Origin: Streptomyces paludis
GTDB lineage: Bacteria; Actinomycetota; Actinomycetes; Streptomycetales; Streptomycetaceae
Assembly (NCBI RefSeq): GCF_003344965.1
Contig: NZ_CP031194.1
Coordinates: forward strand, 7,626,001 to 7,690,000
Length of the DNA stretch: 64,000 nt
Reading direction: 5' to 3'
Shown: positions 48,248 through 56,736 of the stretch, piece by piece
Position numbering within the stretch: the stretch's first letter is position 1
Layout: every line of letters begins with the position of its first letter
Notes under the pieces: model-generated
The model's database searches: none
The model's input: the letters and a program-made list of their open reading frames with translations, nothing else
What the model was told of the DNA's origin: nothing
Made by a program: the position numbers and the translations under genes

Positions 48248-48994
48248 ATGGACGCGGTGATGGGGGCGTTGCCCCGAGGACTCGGGCTGGTGGAGCGGGT
48301 GGTCCGCGGGGAGCTGGATTCCCGGGGAGGGCCCGGTGTGGTCCGGCTGGCGCGGGAGAGCGGGCTCGACAAGGGGCAGGCGTCGCGGCTGCTGCGGGAT
48401 CTGGCCGATTCCGGGGTGCTGGCCAGGGACGGGCACGAGTTCCGGGCCGGGGGAGACCTGCTGGCCGTCGCGGCGCAGGCCGGTCCGTGGGGCGTGGAGA
48501 GCCGGGCGCTGCTGCGGGCACTGGTGATCCGCTTCGGGGCGTGCGCCTACGTGGACGTGCTCCGCGGCGCGATGGTGCTCTCCGTACGGGCCGAACTGGC
48601 GGCCTGGGCCGAGTTCTCCTGGGCGCGGGCGGGGCGGCTGACACCGGTGTGGTGCACCGGAGCGGGACGGGCGCTGCTGTTCGACCGGTCGCGGGAGGAG
48701 ATCGCCGGCCTCCTCGGCGGCGAGGACTTCATCGGGGCCGGCGGTCCCTACGCCCCGCGGACGGTGGAGGACCTGCTGCTGCGGGTCACCGCCGACGCCG
48801 CGCTGGGGGTCGCCGTGTGCGAGGCGGAGTACGACGACGACGTGCTGGAGGTCGCCGCTCCCGTACGGGATCCGCGCGGGGACATCGTGGCGGCGGTGAG
48901 CGCGGTCGTGCCGCACGCGGCGGTCCGCGACGACCGGGACGAACTGGTCGCGGCCGTCGGTGACGCCGCGGAGCGGCTGGCCCGCCTGCTCTGA
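48248..48994 (+). CDS. IclR-family transcriptional regulator (short)
   Basis: A 248-residue IclR-type protein. The N-terminal winged helix (LARESGLDKGQASRLLRDLADSGVLARDG) is followed by an effector domain with CAYVDVLRGAMVL, PVWCTGAGRALLFD and a C-terminal EVAAPVRDPRGDIVAAVS. It is shorter than average (family about 250-270 aa). It shares aligned segments with the convergent IclR gene next door, suggesting an old duplication. ATG 48248 or ATG 48260 could start it. No dedicated target gene is adjacent on its own strand. Confidence 0.85.
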   Translation: MDAVMGALPRGLGLVERVVRGELDSRGGPGVVRLARESGLDKGQASRLLRDLADSGVLARDGHEFRAGGDLLAVAAQAGPWGVESRALLRALVIRFGACAYVDVLRGAMVLSVRAELAAWAEFSWARAGRLTPVWCTGAGRALLFDRSREEIAGLLGGEDFIGAGGPYAPRTVEDLLLRVTADAALGVAVCEAEYDDDVLEVAAPVRDPRGDIVAAVSAVVPHAAVRDDRDELVAAVGDAAERLARLL

Positions 48995-48997
48995 GCC

Positions 48998-49780
48998 TCA
49001 GTCCTGCTCCGCCGCGTGCTCCGTCGAGCGCAGCGCGGCCGTCAGCCAGTCGCTCCAACGGACCACCGAGTCGGCGCAGGCCGCTGTCGCGGGTTCGAGA
49101 CGGCGGCGGGGGCCGACGACCTGGACGGCGGCGACGATCTCCCCGCGGAAGTCCCTGACCGGGGCGGCGAGCGAGTAGAGACCGGGCTCGGCCTCCTGGT
49201 CGACGACGGAGTAGCCCCGTGCGCGGGCCGCGTCGAGCCGGGCCAGGAAGTCGTCCATGTCGGCCGGGGTGTTGGGGCCGTGCCGGACGAAGGCCGTACG
49301 GGAGAGGACGGCCGCGACCTCGGCCCGGTCGGCGTCGAAGAGCAGGGCCTGTCCGGCGTCGCTGCAATAGGCGGGATAGCCGCGGCCCACCCAGGACACG
49401 AACGAGGACAGGGACGGCGGCATCGACTCCAGGATCGTCACCGAGCTGGCGCCCCGCAGAACCCCCAGGTAGGCGCATTCCCCCGTATCGGCGGCGACGC
49501 CCTCCAGCGCGGTCCGGCCGTCCCGGCGCAGCCGCGCCTCGGTGATCTGCTGGGCGCGCGCGTACAGCTCCCAGGCGACGGAGTAGCGCAGCGACGCGCT
49601 GTCGCGGCGCAGGAACCGGGCGGCCTCCAGGCTCCGCAGGATGCGGGAGACCTGGCTGCGCTCCCGGCCCAGCAGCGCGGCGACCTCGGCGGCGGTGTGG
49701 CCGCGCGGATCACGCGGCGGGTGCTGGGCGAAGAGACGGAGCACGGCCAGGCCGCGTTTCAGACTGCTGTCGGTGGTCAT
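48998..49780 (-). CDS. IclR-family transcriptional regulator
   Basis: A 260-residue IclR protein: winged helix (TAAEVAALLGRERSQVSRILRSLEAARFLRRD) and effector domain (CAYLGVLRGASSVTI, YPAYCSDAGQALLFDAD, YSLAAPVRDFRGEIVAAVQVVG). ATG 49780 is chosen at the point where the family alignment begins; the frame is open further upstream. It is divergent from the amino-acid ABC importer operon, and the gap carries a direct repeat and a perfect palindrome, so it is the likely local regulator of that operon. Its stop lies 3 bases from its convergent paralogue's stop. Confidence 0.88.
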   Translation of the reverse strand: MTTDSSLKRGLAVLRLFAQHPPRDPRGHTAAEVAALLGRERSQVSRILRSLEAARFLRRDSASLRYSVAWELYARAQQITEARLRRDGRTALEGVAADTGECAYLGVLRGASSVTILESMPPSLSSFVSWVGRGYPAYCSDAGQALLFDADRAEVAAVLSRTAFVRHGPNTPADMDDFLARLDAARARGYSVVDQEAEPGLYSLAAPVRDFRGEIVAAVQVVGPRRRLEPATAACADSVVRWSDWLTAALRSTEHAAEQD

Positions 49781-49827
49781 CGCGAGCCGAGCATAGCGCC
49801 GGGCGACGAGGTGACCCCGCCCGGTTT

Positions 49828-49847
49828 CATTGCGGGAACATTGCGGG
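49828..49847. promoter_or_regulatory. Direct repeat upstream of IclR gene / ABC operon
   Basis: CATTGCGGG occurs twice with an 11-base period (49828-49836, 49839-49847), which places both copies on one helical face. It lies 48 bases upstream of the IclR start. Candidate regulator site. Confidence 0.4.
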
Positions 49848-49875
49848 TTTGTGGCAGGACCCATGCATCATGAGC

Positions 49876-49888
49876 AACAAGACTTGTT
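49876..49888. promoter_or_regulatory. Perfect palindrome AACAAG-A-CTTGTT upstream of the ABC operon
   Basis: A 6+1+6 perfect inverted repeat, AT-rich against a GC-rich background, 64 bases before the TTG start of the binding-protein gene. It is a plausible IclR operator overlapping the promoter. Confidence 0.5.
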
Positions 49889-49952
49889 TATTTCGCATCG
49901 CCGGATAGCCTCCTTTTCATCCTTCGGTAAACAGGCTCTTCAGGAGTTCCCC

Positions 49953-50858
49953 TTGTCCGCTCTGCGCCCGCTCGTACTGCTCGGCTCCGCGACGCTGCTC
50001 CTGGCGGGCTGCGCCGACCCCTCCGAGCCGGCCGGCTCGTCGTCCGGCGCGTCCGCGTCCGCCCCCGCCTCCTCCGCCGCCGCGGTCACGGAGAACGCCG
50101 CACTCGCCGCCAAGGTCCCGGCCGCGCTCAAGAAGAGCGGGATCACGGTCGCCAGCGACGTCAGCTACCCGCCCATGGACTTCTTCGACGCCGACAACAA
50201 GACACCCATCGGCGCCGAGATCGACCTGGACAAGGCGCTCGGAAAGGTCCTCGGGGTCGAGGTCACCATCGTCAACGTGCCCTTCGACTCGATCATCCCG
50301 GGCCTTCAGGCGGGCAAGTACCAGCTCGGTGTCTCGTCCTTCACGGACACCGCCGAGCGCGAGAAGGTCGTCGACTTCGTCACCTACTTCAACGCCGGCA
50401 CCTCCCTGCTGGTCCCCACGGGCAATCCCGAGGGACTCAAGCCCGAGGGCGACTCCCTGTGCGGCCGTACCGTCGCCGTGGCCAAGGGCTCCACCCAGGC
50501 GCTGGTCGACCTGCCCGCCCGCGCCAAGAGCTGCGGGACGCCGATCAAGGTCAGCACCTTCCCCGACGGTACGGGCGTGAACCTCGCCGTCACCAGCGGC
50601 CGTGCCGACGCCGCCCTGGCCGACTCACCGGTCGCCGCCTACGCCGCCAAGCGGTCCGGCGGCAAGCTCGCCGTCGTCGGCGCGTCGTACGACACCGCGC
50701 CGTTCGGTATCGCGGTCCCGAAGAACAGCGAGCTGACCGGCCTGCTGAAGTCGGTCCTGGAGGACCTCAGGACCACCGGCGGCTACCAGCGGATCCTCGC
50801 CAAGTGGGGCCTGGAGTCCGGCGCCCTCGACGACTTCGAGATCAACGCCGCCTCGTGA
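49953..50858 (+). CDS. Amino-acid ABC transporter substrate-binding lipoprotein
   Basis: A 301-residue lipoprotein. The start is TTG 49953, preceded by AGGAG at six bases, giving a normal signal peptide with lipobox LLAGC; upstream in-frame codons are not needed. A Ser/Ala linker precedes a class II solute-binding fold (SBP_bac_3: DVSYPPMDFFD, GAEIDLDKALGKVLGVEV, LQAGKYQLGVSSFTDTAEREKVVDFV, GYQRILAKWGLE). This family binds polar amino acids. It is the first gene of a four-gene overlapping operon ending in homocysteine S-methyltransferase, which hints at methionine or S-methylmethionine as ligand. Confidence 0.92.
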   Translation: MSALRPLVLLGSATLLLAGCADPSEPAGSSSGASASAPASSAAAVTENAALAAKVPAALKKSGITVASDVSYPPMDFFDADNKTPIGAEIDLDKALGKVLGVEVTIVNVPFDSIIPGLQAGKYQLGVSSFTDTAEREKVVDFVTYFNAGTSLLVPTGNPEGLKPEGDSLCGRTVAVAKGSTQALVDLPARAKSCGTPIKVSTFPDGTGVNLAVTSGRADAALADSPVAAYAAKRSGGKLAVVGASYDTAPFGIAVPKNSELTGLLKSVLEDLRTTGGYQRILAKWGLESGALDDFEINAAS

Positions 50859-51685
50859 AGGACGAACTGCCGGTCATCCGCCGCCGCAGGCCCGGCCAGT
50901 GGGTCCTGACCCTCGTGGTCCTGATCCTGGCCTCGGCCCTGATCCGGTCGCTGATCACCAACCCGCGCTTCGACTGGGGCACGGTCGGCGCCTGGCTGTT
51001 CAGCCGCACCGTGCTCAAGGGGCTGCTCGCCACCCTGGAACTCACCGCCGCCGCCATGGCGATCGGCCTCGTCCTGGGTATCGCGCTGGCCCTCATGCGC
51101 CTGTCGGACAACACCGTCGCCCGCGCGGTCAGCTGGGCGTACATCTGGCTCTTCCGGGGCACACCGCTCCTGGTCCAGCTGCTGTTCTGGGGGTTCATCT
51201 CCGCGCTGTACCCGACGCTGTCGCTGCATCTGCCCCTGCTGCCGGCGATCGGGAACGTCCCCGCGAACGCCGTCATCACGACCTTCGCCGCCGCGCTGCT
51301 CGGCCTCGGCCTCAACGAGGCCGCGTACCTCGCGGAGATCATCCGGGCCGGGATCGTCTCCGTCGACGAGGGGCAGAGCGAGGCGGCGGAGGCGCTGGGC
51401 CTGTCCAGGGCCAGGACCCTGCGCCGGATCATCCTGCCCCAGGCGATGCGCGTGATCATCCCGCCGGTCGGCAATGAGACCATCTCCATGCTCAAGACGA
51501 CCTCGCTGGTGAGCGTGCTGGCCTACGCGGAACTCCTGTACTCCGTACAGATCGTGTACGCCCGTACGTACCAGACCATCCCGCTGCTGATCGTCGCCAG
51601 CATCTGGTACCTCGCCGTCACGACCCTCCTCAACATCGGACAGCACCACCTCGAACGTCACTTCGCGAAAGGAAGCCGGCGATGA
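50855..51685 (+). CDS. Amino-acid ABC transporter permease
   Basis: A 276-residue permease of the HisM/GlnP type with about five membrane segments. LKGLLATLELTAAAMAIGLVLG opens the permease domain and EAAEALGLSRARTLRRIILPQAMRVIIPP is the EAA loop that docks the ATPase. GTG 50855 overlaps the binding-protein stop by four bases and its own stop overlaps the ATPase ATG. One permease gene only, so it probably works as a homodimer. Confidence 0.92.
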   Translation: MKDELPVIRRRRPGQWVLTLVVLILASALIRSLITNPRFDWGTVGAWLFSRTVLKGLLATLELTAAAMAIGLVLGIALALMRLSDNTVARAVSWAYIWLFRGTPLLVQLLFWGFISALYPTLSLHLPLLPAIGNVPANAVITTFAAALLGLGLNEAAYLAEIIRAGIVSVDEGQSEAAEALGLSRARTLRRIILPQAMRVIIPPVGNETISMLKTTSLVSVLAYAELLYSVQIVYARTYQTIPLLIVASIWYLAVTTLLNIGQHHLERHFAKGSRR

Positions 51686-52434
51686 CGCTCCAGGCCACCG
51701 GGGTCCGCAAGTCCTTCGCCGGCCAGGAGGTGCTGCGCGGTGTCGACCTGTCCGTACCGCGCGGGACGGTCACCTGCGTGATCGGCCCGTCCGGCTCCGG
51801 GAAATCCACCTTCCTGCGGTGCGTGAACCGTCTTGAGCGGCCCGACGCCGGCCGGATCCTGGTCGACGGCTCCCCGATCGGGTACGAGAGGTACGGACGC
51901 GGGCTGCGCGAGCTGCGCCACCGCGACCTGGCCCGGCAGCGCCGCCACATCGGCATGGTCTTCCAGCGCTTCCACCTGTTCCCGCATCTGACGGCGCTCG
52001 CCAACGTCGTCGAGGGACCGCTCGGCGCCGGCCGCCCCCGCGCCGAGGCCACCGAGGAGGCCATGGCGCTGCTGGACCGCGTCGGACTGGCCGGCCGGCA
52101 GGGCGCCTACCCCGCCCAGCTCTCCGGCGGCCAGCAGCAGCGGGTCGCCATCGCCCGCGCCCTGGCGATGCGGCCGAAGCTCATGCTCTTCGACGAACCG
52201 ACCTCGGCGCTCGACCCGGAACTCGTCGGCGAGGTCCTGGACGTCATGCGCGGCCTCGCCGCCGACGGTATGACGATGCTCGTCGTCACCCACGAACTGG
52301 GCTTCGCCCGCGAGGCCGCCGACGAGGTCGTCTTCTTCGACGACGGACGCGTCCTGGAGTCCGGGCCGCCCGCCCGGATCCTGACCGCCCCCGACCACCC
52401 CAGAACCCGCGACTTCGTGACGAGAGTGCTGTGA
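51682..52434 (+). CDS. Amino-acid ABC transporter ATPase
   Basis: A 250-residue ATPase of the polar amino-acid importer family: Walker A GPSGSGKST, Q-loop VFQRFHLFPHL (typical of this subfamily), signature LSGGQQQRV, Walker B LMLFDEPTSALDPE and H-loop VVTHEL. ATG 51682 overlaps the permease stop (ATGA) and its stop overlaps the GTG of the methyltransferase gene. It energises import of the ligand delivered by the adjacent lipoprotein. Confidence 0.94.
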   Translation: MTLQATGVRKSFAGQEVLRGVDLSVPRGTVTCVIGPSGSGKSTFLRCVNRLERPDAGRILVDGSPIGYERYGRGLRELRHRDLARQRRHIGMVFQRFHLFPHLTALANVVEGPLGAGRPRAEATEEAMALLDRVGLAGRQGAYPAQLSGGQQQRVAIARALAMRPKLMLFDEPTSALDPELVGEVLDVMRGLAADGMTMLVVTHELGFAREAADEVVFFDDGRVLESGPPARILTAPDHPRTRDFVTRVL

Positions 52435-53336
52435 CCGCCATGACCCCCGCGACCACCTTCCGCGATGCCCTGACCGCCGGACCCCTGGTCCTGGACGGCG
52501 GTATGTCCAACGAACTGGAGGCCCAGGGCCACGACCTGAGCGGCACGCTCTGGTCCGCCCGGCTGCTCCGCGACGCGCCCGACGCGATCACCGCCGTCCA
52601 CCGCGCCTACTTCGCGGCGGGCGCGCAGGTCGCCATCACCGCCGGCTACCAGGCCACGTACGAGGGCTTCGCCCGGCTGGGCATCACCCGCGCCGAGACC
52701 ACCGCGCTGCTGCGGCGCAGTGTCGCCCTGGCCCGCGAGGCCGCCGGCGGTACGGGCTGGGTCGCGGCGTCCGTGGGCCCGTACGGCGCCATGCTGGCCG
52801 ACGGCTCGGAGTACCGTGGGAACTACGGGCTCACCACGGCCGAGCTGATCCGTTTCCACCGCCCCCGGCTGGAGGCGCTCGCCGAGGAGGCGCCCGACGT
52901 CTTCGCCGTCGAGACCATCCCCGACCTGCGCGAGGCCGAAGCCGTACTGACCGCGCTGGACGGCCTGGGCATCCCTGCCTGGCTCTCGTACAGCATCCGC
53001 GGGACGGCCACCAGCGCGGGCCAGCCGCTGACCGAGGCGTTCGCGCTGGCCCGGAGCAGCGACGCCGTCATCGCCACGGGCGTCAACTGTGCTCCCGCCG
53101 CCGATATGGCGTCGGCGCTCGCGCTGGTCGACGGCCTGCCCGGTGTCGTCTATCCGAACGGCGGTGGTGTCTGGGAGCCCACGGCACGCCGCTGGCTGGG
53201 GGCCGAGGACGAGGGCGCGGATCTGGCCCCCTCGTGGCTCGCCGCCGGAGCGGCCCTTGTCGGCGGCTGTTGCCGCGTCGGCCCGGCCGAGATCAGGAAA
53301 CTGGCCGACCGCGTCAGCGCGTCCGCCGCGGGCTGA
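52431..53336 (+). CDS. mmuM: Homocysteine S-methyltransferase (MmuM-like)
   Basis: A 301-residue zinc-dependent methyltransferase. LVLDGGMSNELEAQGHD is the N-terminal signature, GVNCAP supplies one zinc Cys and VGGCCR the other two. It transfers a methyl group from S-methylmethionine (or S-adenosylmethionine) to homocysteine, giving methionine. GTG 52431 overlaps the ATPase stop by four bases; ATG 52440 is an alternative. Tight coupling to an amino-acid importer suggests the operon imports S-methylmethionine or a related thio-amino acid and recycles its methyl group. Confidence 0.92.
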   Translation: MTAMTPATTFRDALTAGPLVLDGGMSNELEAQGHDLSGTLWSARLLRDAPDAITAVHRAYFAAGAQVAITAGYQATYEGFARLGITRAETTALLRRSVALAREAAGGTGWVAASVGPYGAMLADGSEYRGNYGLTTAELIRFHRPRLEALAEEAPDVFAVETIPDLREAEAVLTALDGLGIPAWLSYSIRGTATSAGQPLTEAFALARSSDAVIATGVNCAPAADMASALALVDGLPGVVYPNGGGVWEPTARRWLGAEDEGADLAPSWLAAGAALVGGCCRVGPAEIRKLADRVSASAAG

Positions 53337-53425
53337 CACGGGCCCGTCCTCGACGAGGCCACGAGGCCATGAAGTCAACTGACCGCGTTCTCTCTCTTTC
53401 CTTAATTCCACCCCAGGGGGTATCC

Positions 53426-54478
53426 ATGGACCAGCAGCCCGCTTCCCTTCCGGTGATCGACCTCTCCGCCCTCGACCGCGAGGCGCTGCACCGGGCCGCC
53501 CGCGATGTCGGCTTCTTCCAGTTGGTCGGCCACGGCATCAGCATCGCCGAACAGACCCGGCTGCTCGCCACCGCCCGCGACTTCTTCGCCCTGCCCGAGG
53601 CCGACCGCAACGCGATCGACAACCTCAACTCCCCCCACTTCCGCGGCTACACACGGATCGGCAACGAGCTGACCCAGGGGCGCCGCGACTGGCGCGACCA
53701 GCTCGACATCAGCAATGAGCTTCCCGCGCGGGTGCCCGGCCCGGGCGAACCGCCGTACTGGTGGCTGGAGGGCCCCAACCAGTGGCCCGAGGCGCTGCCC
53801 GCACTGCGTGAGGTCTCGCTGGAGTGGATGGACCGGCTCAGCGCGGTCGCCCACCGGCTGCTGCACGAACTGCTCGCGTCCATCGGCGGTCCCGAGGACT
53901 TCTACGACGACGCCTTCTCCGGAAACCCGCGCAACCACCTGAAGCTGATCCGCTACCCGGGCCGGGCGCCGGAAGGCGACGACCAGGGCGTGGGCGTGCA
54001 CAAGGACTACGGGTTCCTGACCCTGCTGCTGACGGACGAGGTGCCCGGGCTGGAGGTCGAGTCCCCGGGAACCGAGGACGCGCCGCGCGGCGGCCCGGAC
54101 AACGACGACGGCGGGCGAGGGGCCGACCGCTTCATCAAGGTGCCCCATCTGCCGGGCGCCTTCGTGGTGAACCTGGGCGAACTCCTGGAGGTGGCGACGA
54201 ACGGCTACCTGAAGGCGACCAACCACCGGGTGGTCTCCCCGCCCGGAGCACGCGAGCGCTACTCCGCCCCCTTCTTCTACAACCCGCGCCTGGACGCCCA
54301 CATCGCGCCGCTCCCCTTCCCCGGCGCGTCCGGCGCGACGGGCGTCACCGAGGACTCGGGCAACCCGCTGTTCGCGGAGTTCGGCTGGAACGAACTCAAG
54401 GGCTGGATACGCGCCCACCCCGCGGTGGTGAAGAAGCACCACCCCGAGCTGAGCCGCTCCGGCGCCGAGCGGAGCTGA
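53426..54478 (+). CDS. 2-Oxoglutarate/Fe(II)-dependent oxygenase (isopenicillin-N-synthase family)
   Basis: A 350-residue non-haem iron oxygenase. The N-terminal DIOX_N domain (DVGFFQLVGHGI) is followed by the jelly-roll core with iron ligands His192 and Asp194 in GVHKDYGF and His267 in ATNHRVV; RYSAPFF supplies the Arg-x-Ser that binds the 2-oxoglutarate carboxylate. These enzymes hydroxylate or desaturate small molecules. ATG 53426 follows CAGGGGG. The 89 bases before it are pyrimidine-rich and separate it from mmuM. A 15-20-residue Asp/Gly insertion (GGPDNDDGGRG) sits in a surface loop. Substrate unknown. Confidence 0.9.
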   Translation: MDQQPASLPVIDLSALDREALHRAARDVGFFQLVGHGISIAEQTRLLATARDFFALPEADRNAIDNLNSPHFRGYTRIGNELTQGRRDWRDQLDISNELPARVPGPGEPPYWWLEGPNQWPEALPALREVSLEWMDRLSAVAHRLLHELLASIGGPEDFYDDAFSGNPRNHLKLIRYPGRAPEGDDQGVGVHKDYGFLTLLLTDEVPGLEVESPGTEDAPRGGPDNDDGGRGADRFIKVPHLPGAFVVNLGELLEVATNGYLKATNHRVVSPPGARERYSAPFFYNPRLDAHIAPLPFPGASGATGVTEDSGNPLFAEFGWNELKGWIRAHPAVVKKHHPELSRSGAERS

Positions 54479-54520
54479 CGCACCGTCAGACGGCGCAGGC
54501 GGCCCCGCCCGGTGAGCAGG

Positions 54521-55243
54521 TTACCGGGTTCCGGGTGCGCCGGCGGAGATCAGTTCCAGGAGGTCGGTGTGGATCCGGGCGAACCGGTCCCGTACCGCCG
54601 CGGCGGCCTCGGTCACGGCGCGGTCGGTGGGGTCCTGGTCCGGTTCGAGGAGCAGATGGACGGTGTCGGCGAGGGCTCCCTCGGACTCGTCGCCGTCGAG
54701 CGCGAGCGCGGCTCCGGGGTTCGCCAGGACCGTACCGAAGCCGACCATGACGGCGTGCAGGGCGTACTGCTGCCGCGGCAGGGAGAGATCGTCCCGTACG
54801 AGCCCGTGCTCGCGCAGGACCGGAAGCACCGCCTTCCCCATCGCGTCGGGGGTGGCCCGGGCGAAGCGTTCCTGGTCGGCGGCGTTGTGGACCAGGAGGC
54901 GCAGGGTGCTGTCCCCGCTGTCCCAATGCCGTCGCAGCCAGGGGCTGGCCGTGGTCGTACGGATCAGCAGCGGGGCGAGGCGGCGGGGCAGGATGTGGTG
55001 CGGGTCCTGGTCGATCAGATCGATGGCGGTATCGATCCAGGCGAGCACCTCGCGCGCGAGCAGGCCCATGAACAGGGCTTCTTTGGTCTCCCAGTAGAGG
55101 TAGACGGTGCCCTTGCCCACGCCCGCGGCGGCGGCGATCTCCGAGATGGTCACCTTGCGGACATCGTGCGCGAGGGCCAGTTCACGGGCGGCGTCGAGGA
55201 TCCGGGCCGCTTTGGCGGAGTCGTGTTCGATCAGCCGGTTCAC
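54521..55243 (-). CDS. TetR-family transcriptional regulator
   Basis: A 240-residue TetR protein. The helix-turn-helix is clear (TISEIAAAAGVGKGTVYLYWETKEALF, about residues 30-57) and the C-terminal ligand domain is all-helical. GTG at 55243 (minus strand) is chosen because GGAGGAG lies nine bases upstream and the protein then starts VNRLIEHDSAKAARILDAA; an ATG 12 codons earlier is possible. It lies 82 bases downstream of the FAD monooxygenase gene on the same strand and probably represses it through the 27-bp inverted repeat at 56565-56591. Confidence 0.9.
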   Translation of the reverse strand: MNRLIEHDSAKAARILDAARELALAHDVRKVTISEIAAAAGVGKGTVYLYWETKEALFMGLLAREVLAWIDTAIDLIDQDPHHILPRRLAPLLIRTTTASPWLRRHWDSGDSTLRLLVHNAADQERFARATPDAMGKAVLPVLREHGLVRDDLSLPRQQYALHAVMVGFGTVLANPGAALALDGDESEGALADTVHLLLEPDQDPTDRAVTEAAAAVRDRFARIHTDLLELISAGAPGTR

Positions 55244-55325
55244 GGGGGGTACTCCTCCTGCTTCGCTCGTCGGGAGCATGATGACACGCGTACGCGGCGG
55301 GTCGGGCCGGCCGCGCACGCGGGCG

Positions 55326-56546
55326 TCAGACCCGGGCGATGTCGACCGTCTTCAGCCTGGCGGCCTTGCTGCGGTGCTGAAGCGTCTTGAAGACGGTCCG
55401 GCCGGGCGTCGTTCCGATCATGAGGTTCATGGCCTTGCGGGTCCGGTGCTCGGTGCGGTCGGCCGAGACGAAGATCCGGCGCATGTCCATGCCGGTGCCC
55501 TGGTGGTACTCGATGAACGGCCGGAGCCGCGCCTCCCACTCGCGCAGCGCCCCCGGTACGTCGCCGGGGTGGCGTTCGAGCAGGGTGCCGAGCAGATCGG
55601 CCCCCGCCAGCCCGGTCGCGGCGCCCATGCCGGAGTAGAGGGTCAGACACCAGGCGGCGTCGCCGACCAGGACCACCCGGCCCTCGTGCCACCGGTCGAG
55701 CCGTACCTGCTCGGGGGTGTCGAAGAGATGGTCGGGCGCCTGCTCGAACCGGTCGAGCAGCCAGCCGAGGGTCTCACCGGTCGGCTCGGGTCCGAACGCC
55801 GCCCGCAGCGAGTCGACCGGCGGCCTGGTGAACTCGGCGTCGATGTCGTCCGGGCGGTAGTTGAACAGCAGGGTCGGCGGCCGGTCGGCGAAGGGGAAGA
55901 CCCAGGCCGACCGGCCCTCTTCGGACAGGACCAGACCATCGGTCCCGCGGTATCCGGGGACCGCGTCGGGCAGGGCGCACGCGGCGAGGACATAGCCGAG
56001 GCGGTGCAGCCGGCCCTCGTCGGAGCCGAACACCAGCCGGCGCACCGTCGAGCGCAGACCGTCCGCTCCGACCACCAGGTCGAACCGCTCGGTCGTGACC
56101 TCGGCCGAGGCCAGGTCCTCGATATCGGCCTCGACGCCCCCGTCGACCTGGCGCAGCGCGGCCGGGACGGAGGAGAAGCGGATCGCGACCTCCGCCGGGA
56201 GGGCGTCGAACGCGGCGTCCTCGATGTCGCCGCGCGTGACCGGCCGTACGCGGCCGGGAACGGCGTCGGTGAAGTTCATCGCGCGGGTGCGCCGCCCGGC
56301 GCGGTCGACGTTGTAGGTGGTGAGTTCGTCGGAGACGCGGTTCGGCAGCTCGATGCCCATGCGCTCGGCCGCGGCGAGCCCGGTTCCGAAGACGCCGATG
56401 AAGTAGCCGCCGCGGCGGCGCTCACCGGCCTTCTCCAGGACGGTCACCTCCCAGCCCGCCTGGTGGAGCCGTAGCGCCGAGGCGATGCCGCTGATGCCGA
56501 GTCCGACGACGAGAGCCCGCTGCCGCGGGGTGCTGTGTGTGTTCAT
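55326..56546 (-). CDS. FAD-dependent monooxygenase (PHBH/TetX type)
   Basis: A 406-residue aromatic-hydroxylase-type flavoprotein: FAD dinucleotide motif VVGLGISGIASALRLHQAG near residue 14, VVGADGLRSTVRR in the DG motif region, and VLVGDAAWCLTLYSGMGAATGLAGA as the GD motif with the flavin-binding Asp. It hydroxylates a small aromatic or inactivates a drug, using NAD(P)H and oxygen; TetX-like activity on antibiotics is one possibility. ATG 56546 has only a close GGAG; the upstream in-frame ATG within the operator region is less likely. A TetR-type operator lies at 56565-56591 and the TetR gene follows on the same strand. Confidence 0.92.
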   Translation of the reverse strand: MNTHSTPRQRALVVGLGISGIASALRLHQAGWEVTVLEKAGERRRGGYFIGVFGTGLAAAERMGIELPNRVSDELTTYNVDRAGRRTRAMNFTDAVPGRVRPVTRGDIEDAAFDALPAEVAIRFSSVPAALRQVDGGVEADIEDLASAEVTTERFDLVVGADGLRSTVRRLVFGSDEGRLHRLGYVLAACALPDAVPGYRGTDGLVLSEEGRSAWVFPFADRPPTLLFNYRPDDIDAEFTRPPVDSLRAAFGPEPTGETLGWLLDRFEQAPDHLFDTPEQVRLDRWHEGRVVLVGDAAWCLTLYSGMGAATGLAGADLLGTLLERHPGDVPGALREWEARLRPFIEYHQGTGMDMRRIFVSADRTEHRTRKAMNLMIGTTPGRTVFKTLQHRSKAARLKTVDIARV

Positions 56547-56564
56547 GACTCCACGATAAGACCT

Positions 56565-56591
56565 ACTGACCAAAATAGTCATCTGGTCAGT
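56565..56591. promoter_or_regulatory. TetR-type operator upstream of FAD monooxygenase
   Basis: ACTGACCA and TGGTCAGT are perfect 8-base arms around an AT-rich 11-base centre, 19 bases before the monooxygenase ATG. Size and placement fit a TetR operator over the promoter. Confidence 0.7.
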
Positions 56592-56736
56592 GAGATTTTC
56601 CGGCCCGGAGTGCGGGCAGGGTCCTTGGTCCCGGGCCTTTGGTCCCGGCCCTGGGGCCTGTCCGGCTCCGCCGCCTGGGTAGGGTCCTGCGGGTGTGCCG
56701 ACCGGCACCGACCCGAGAAGAAGGACGGACCAGCGA

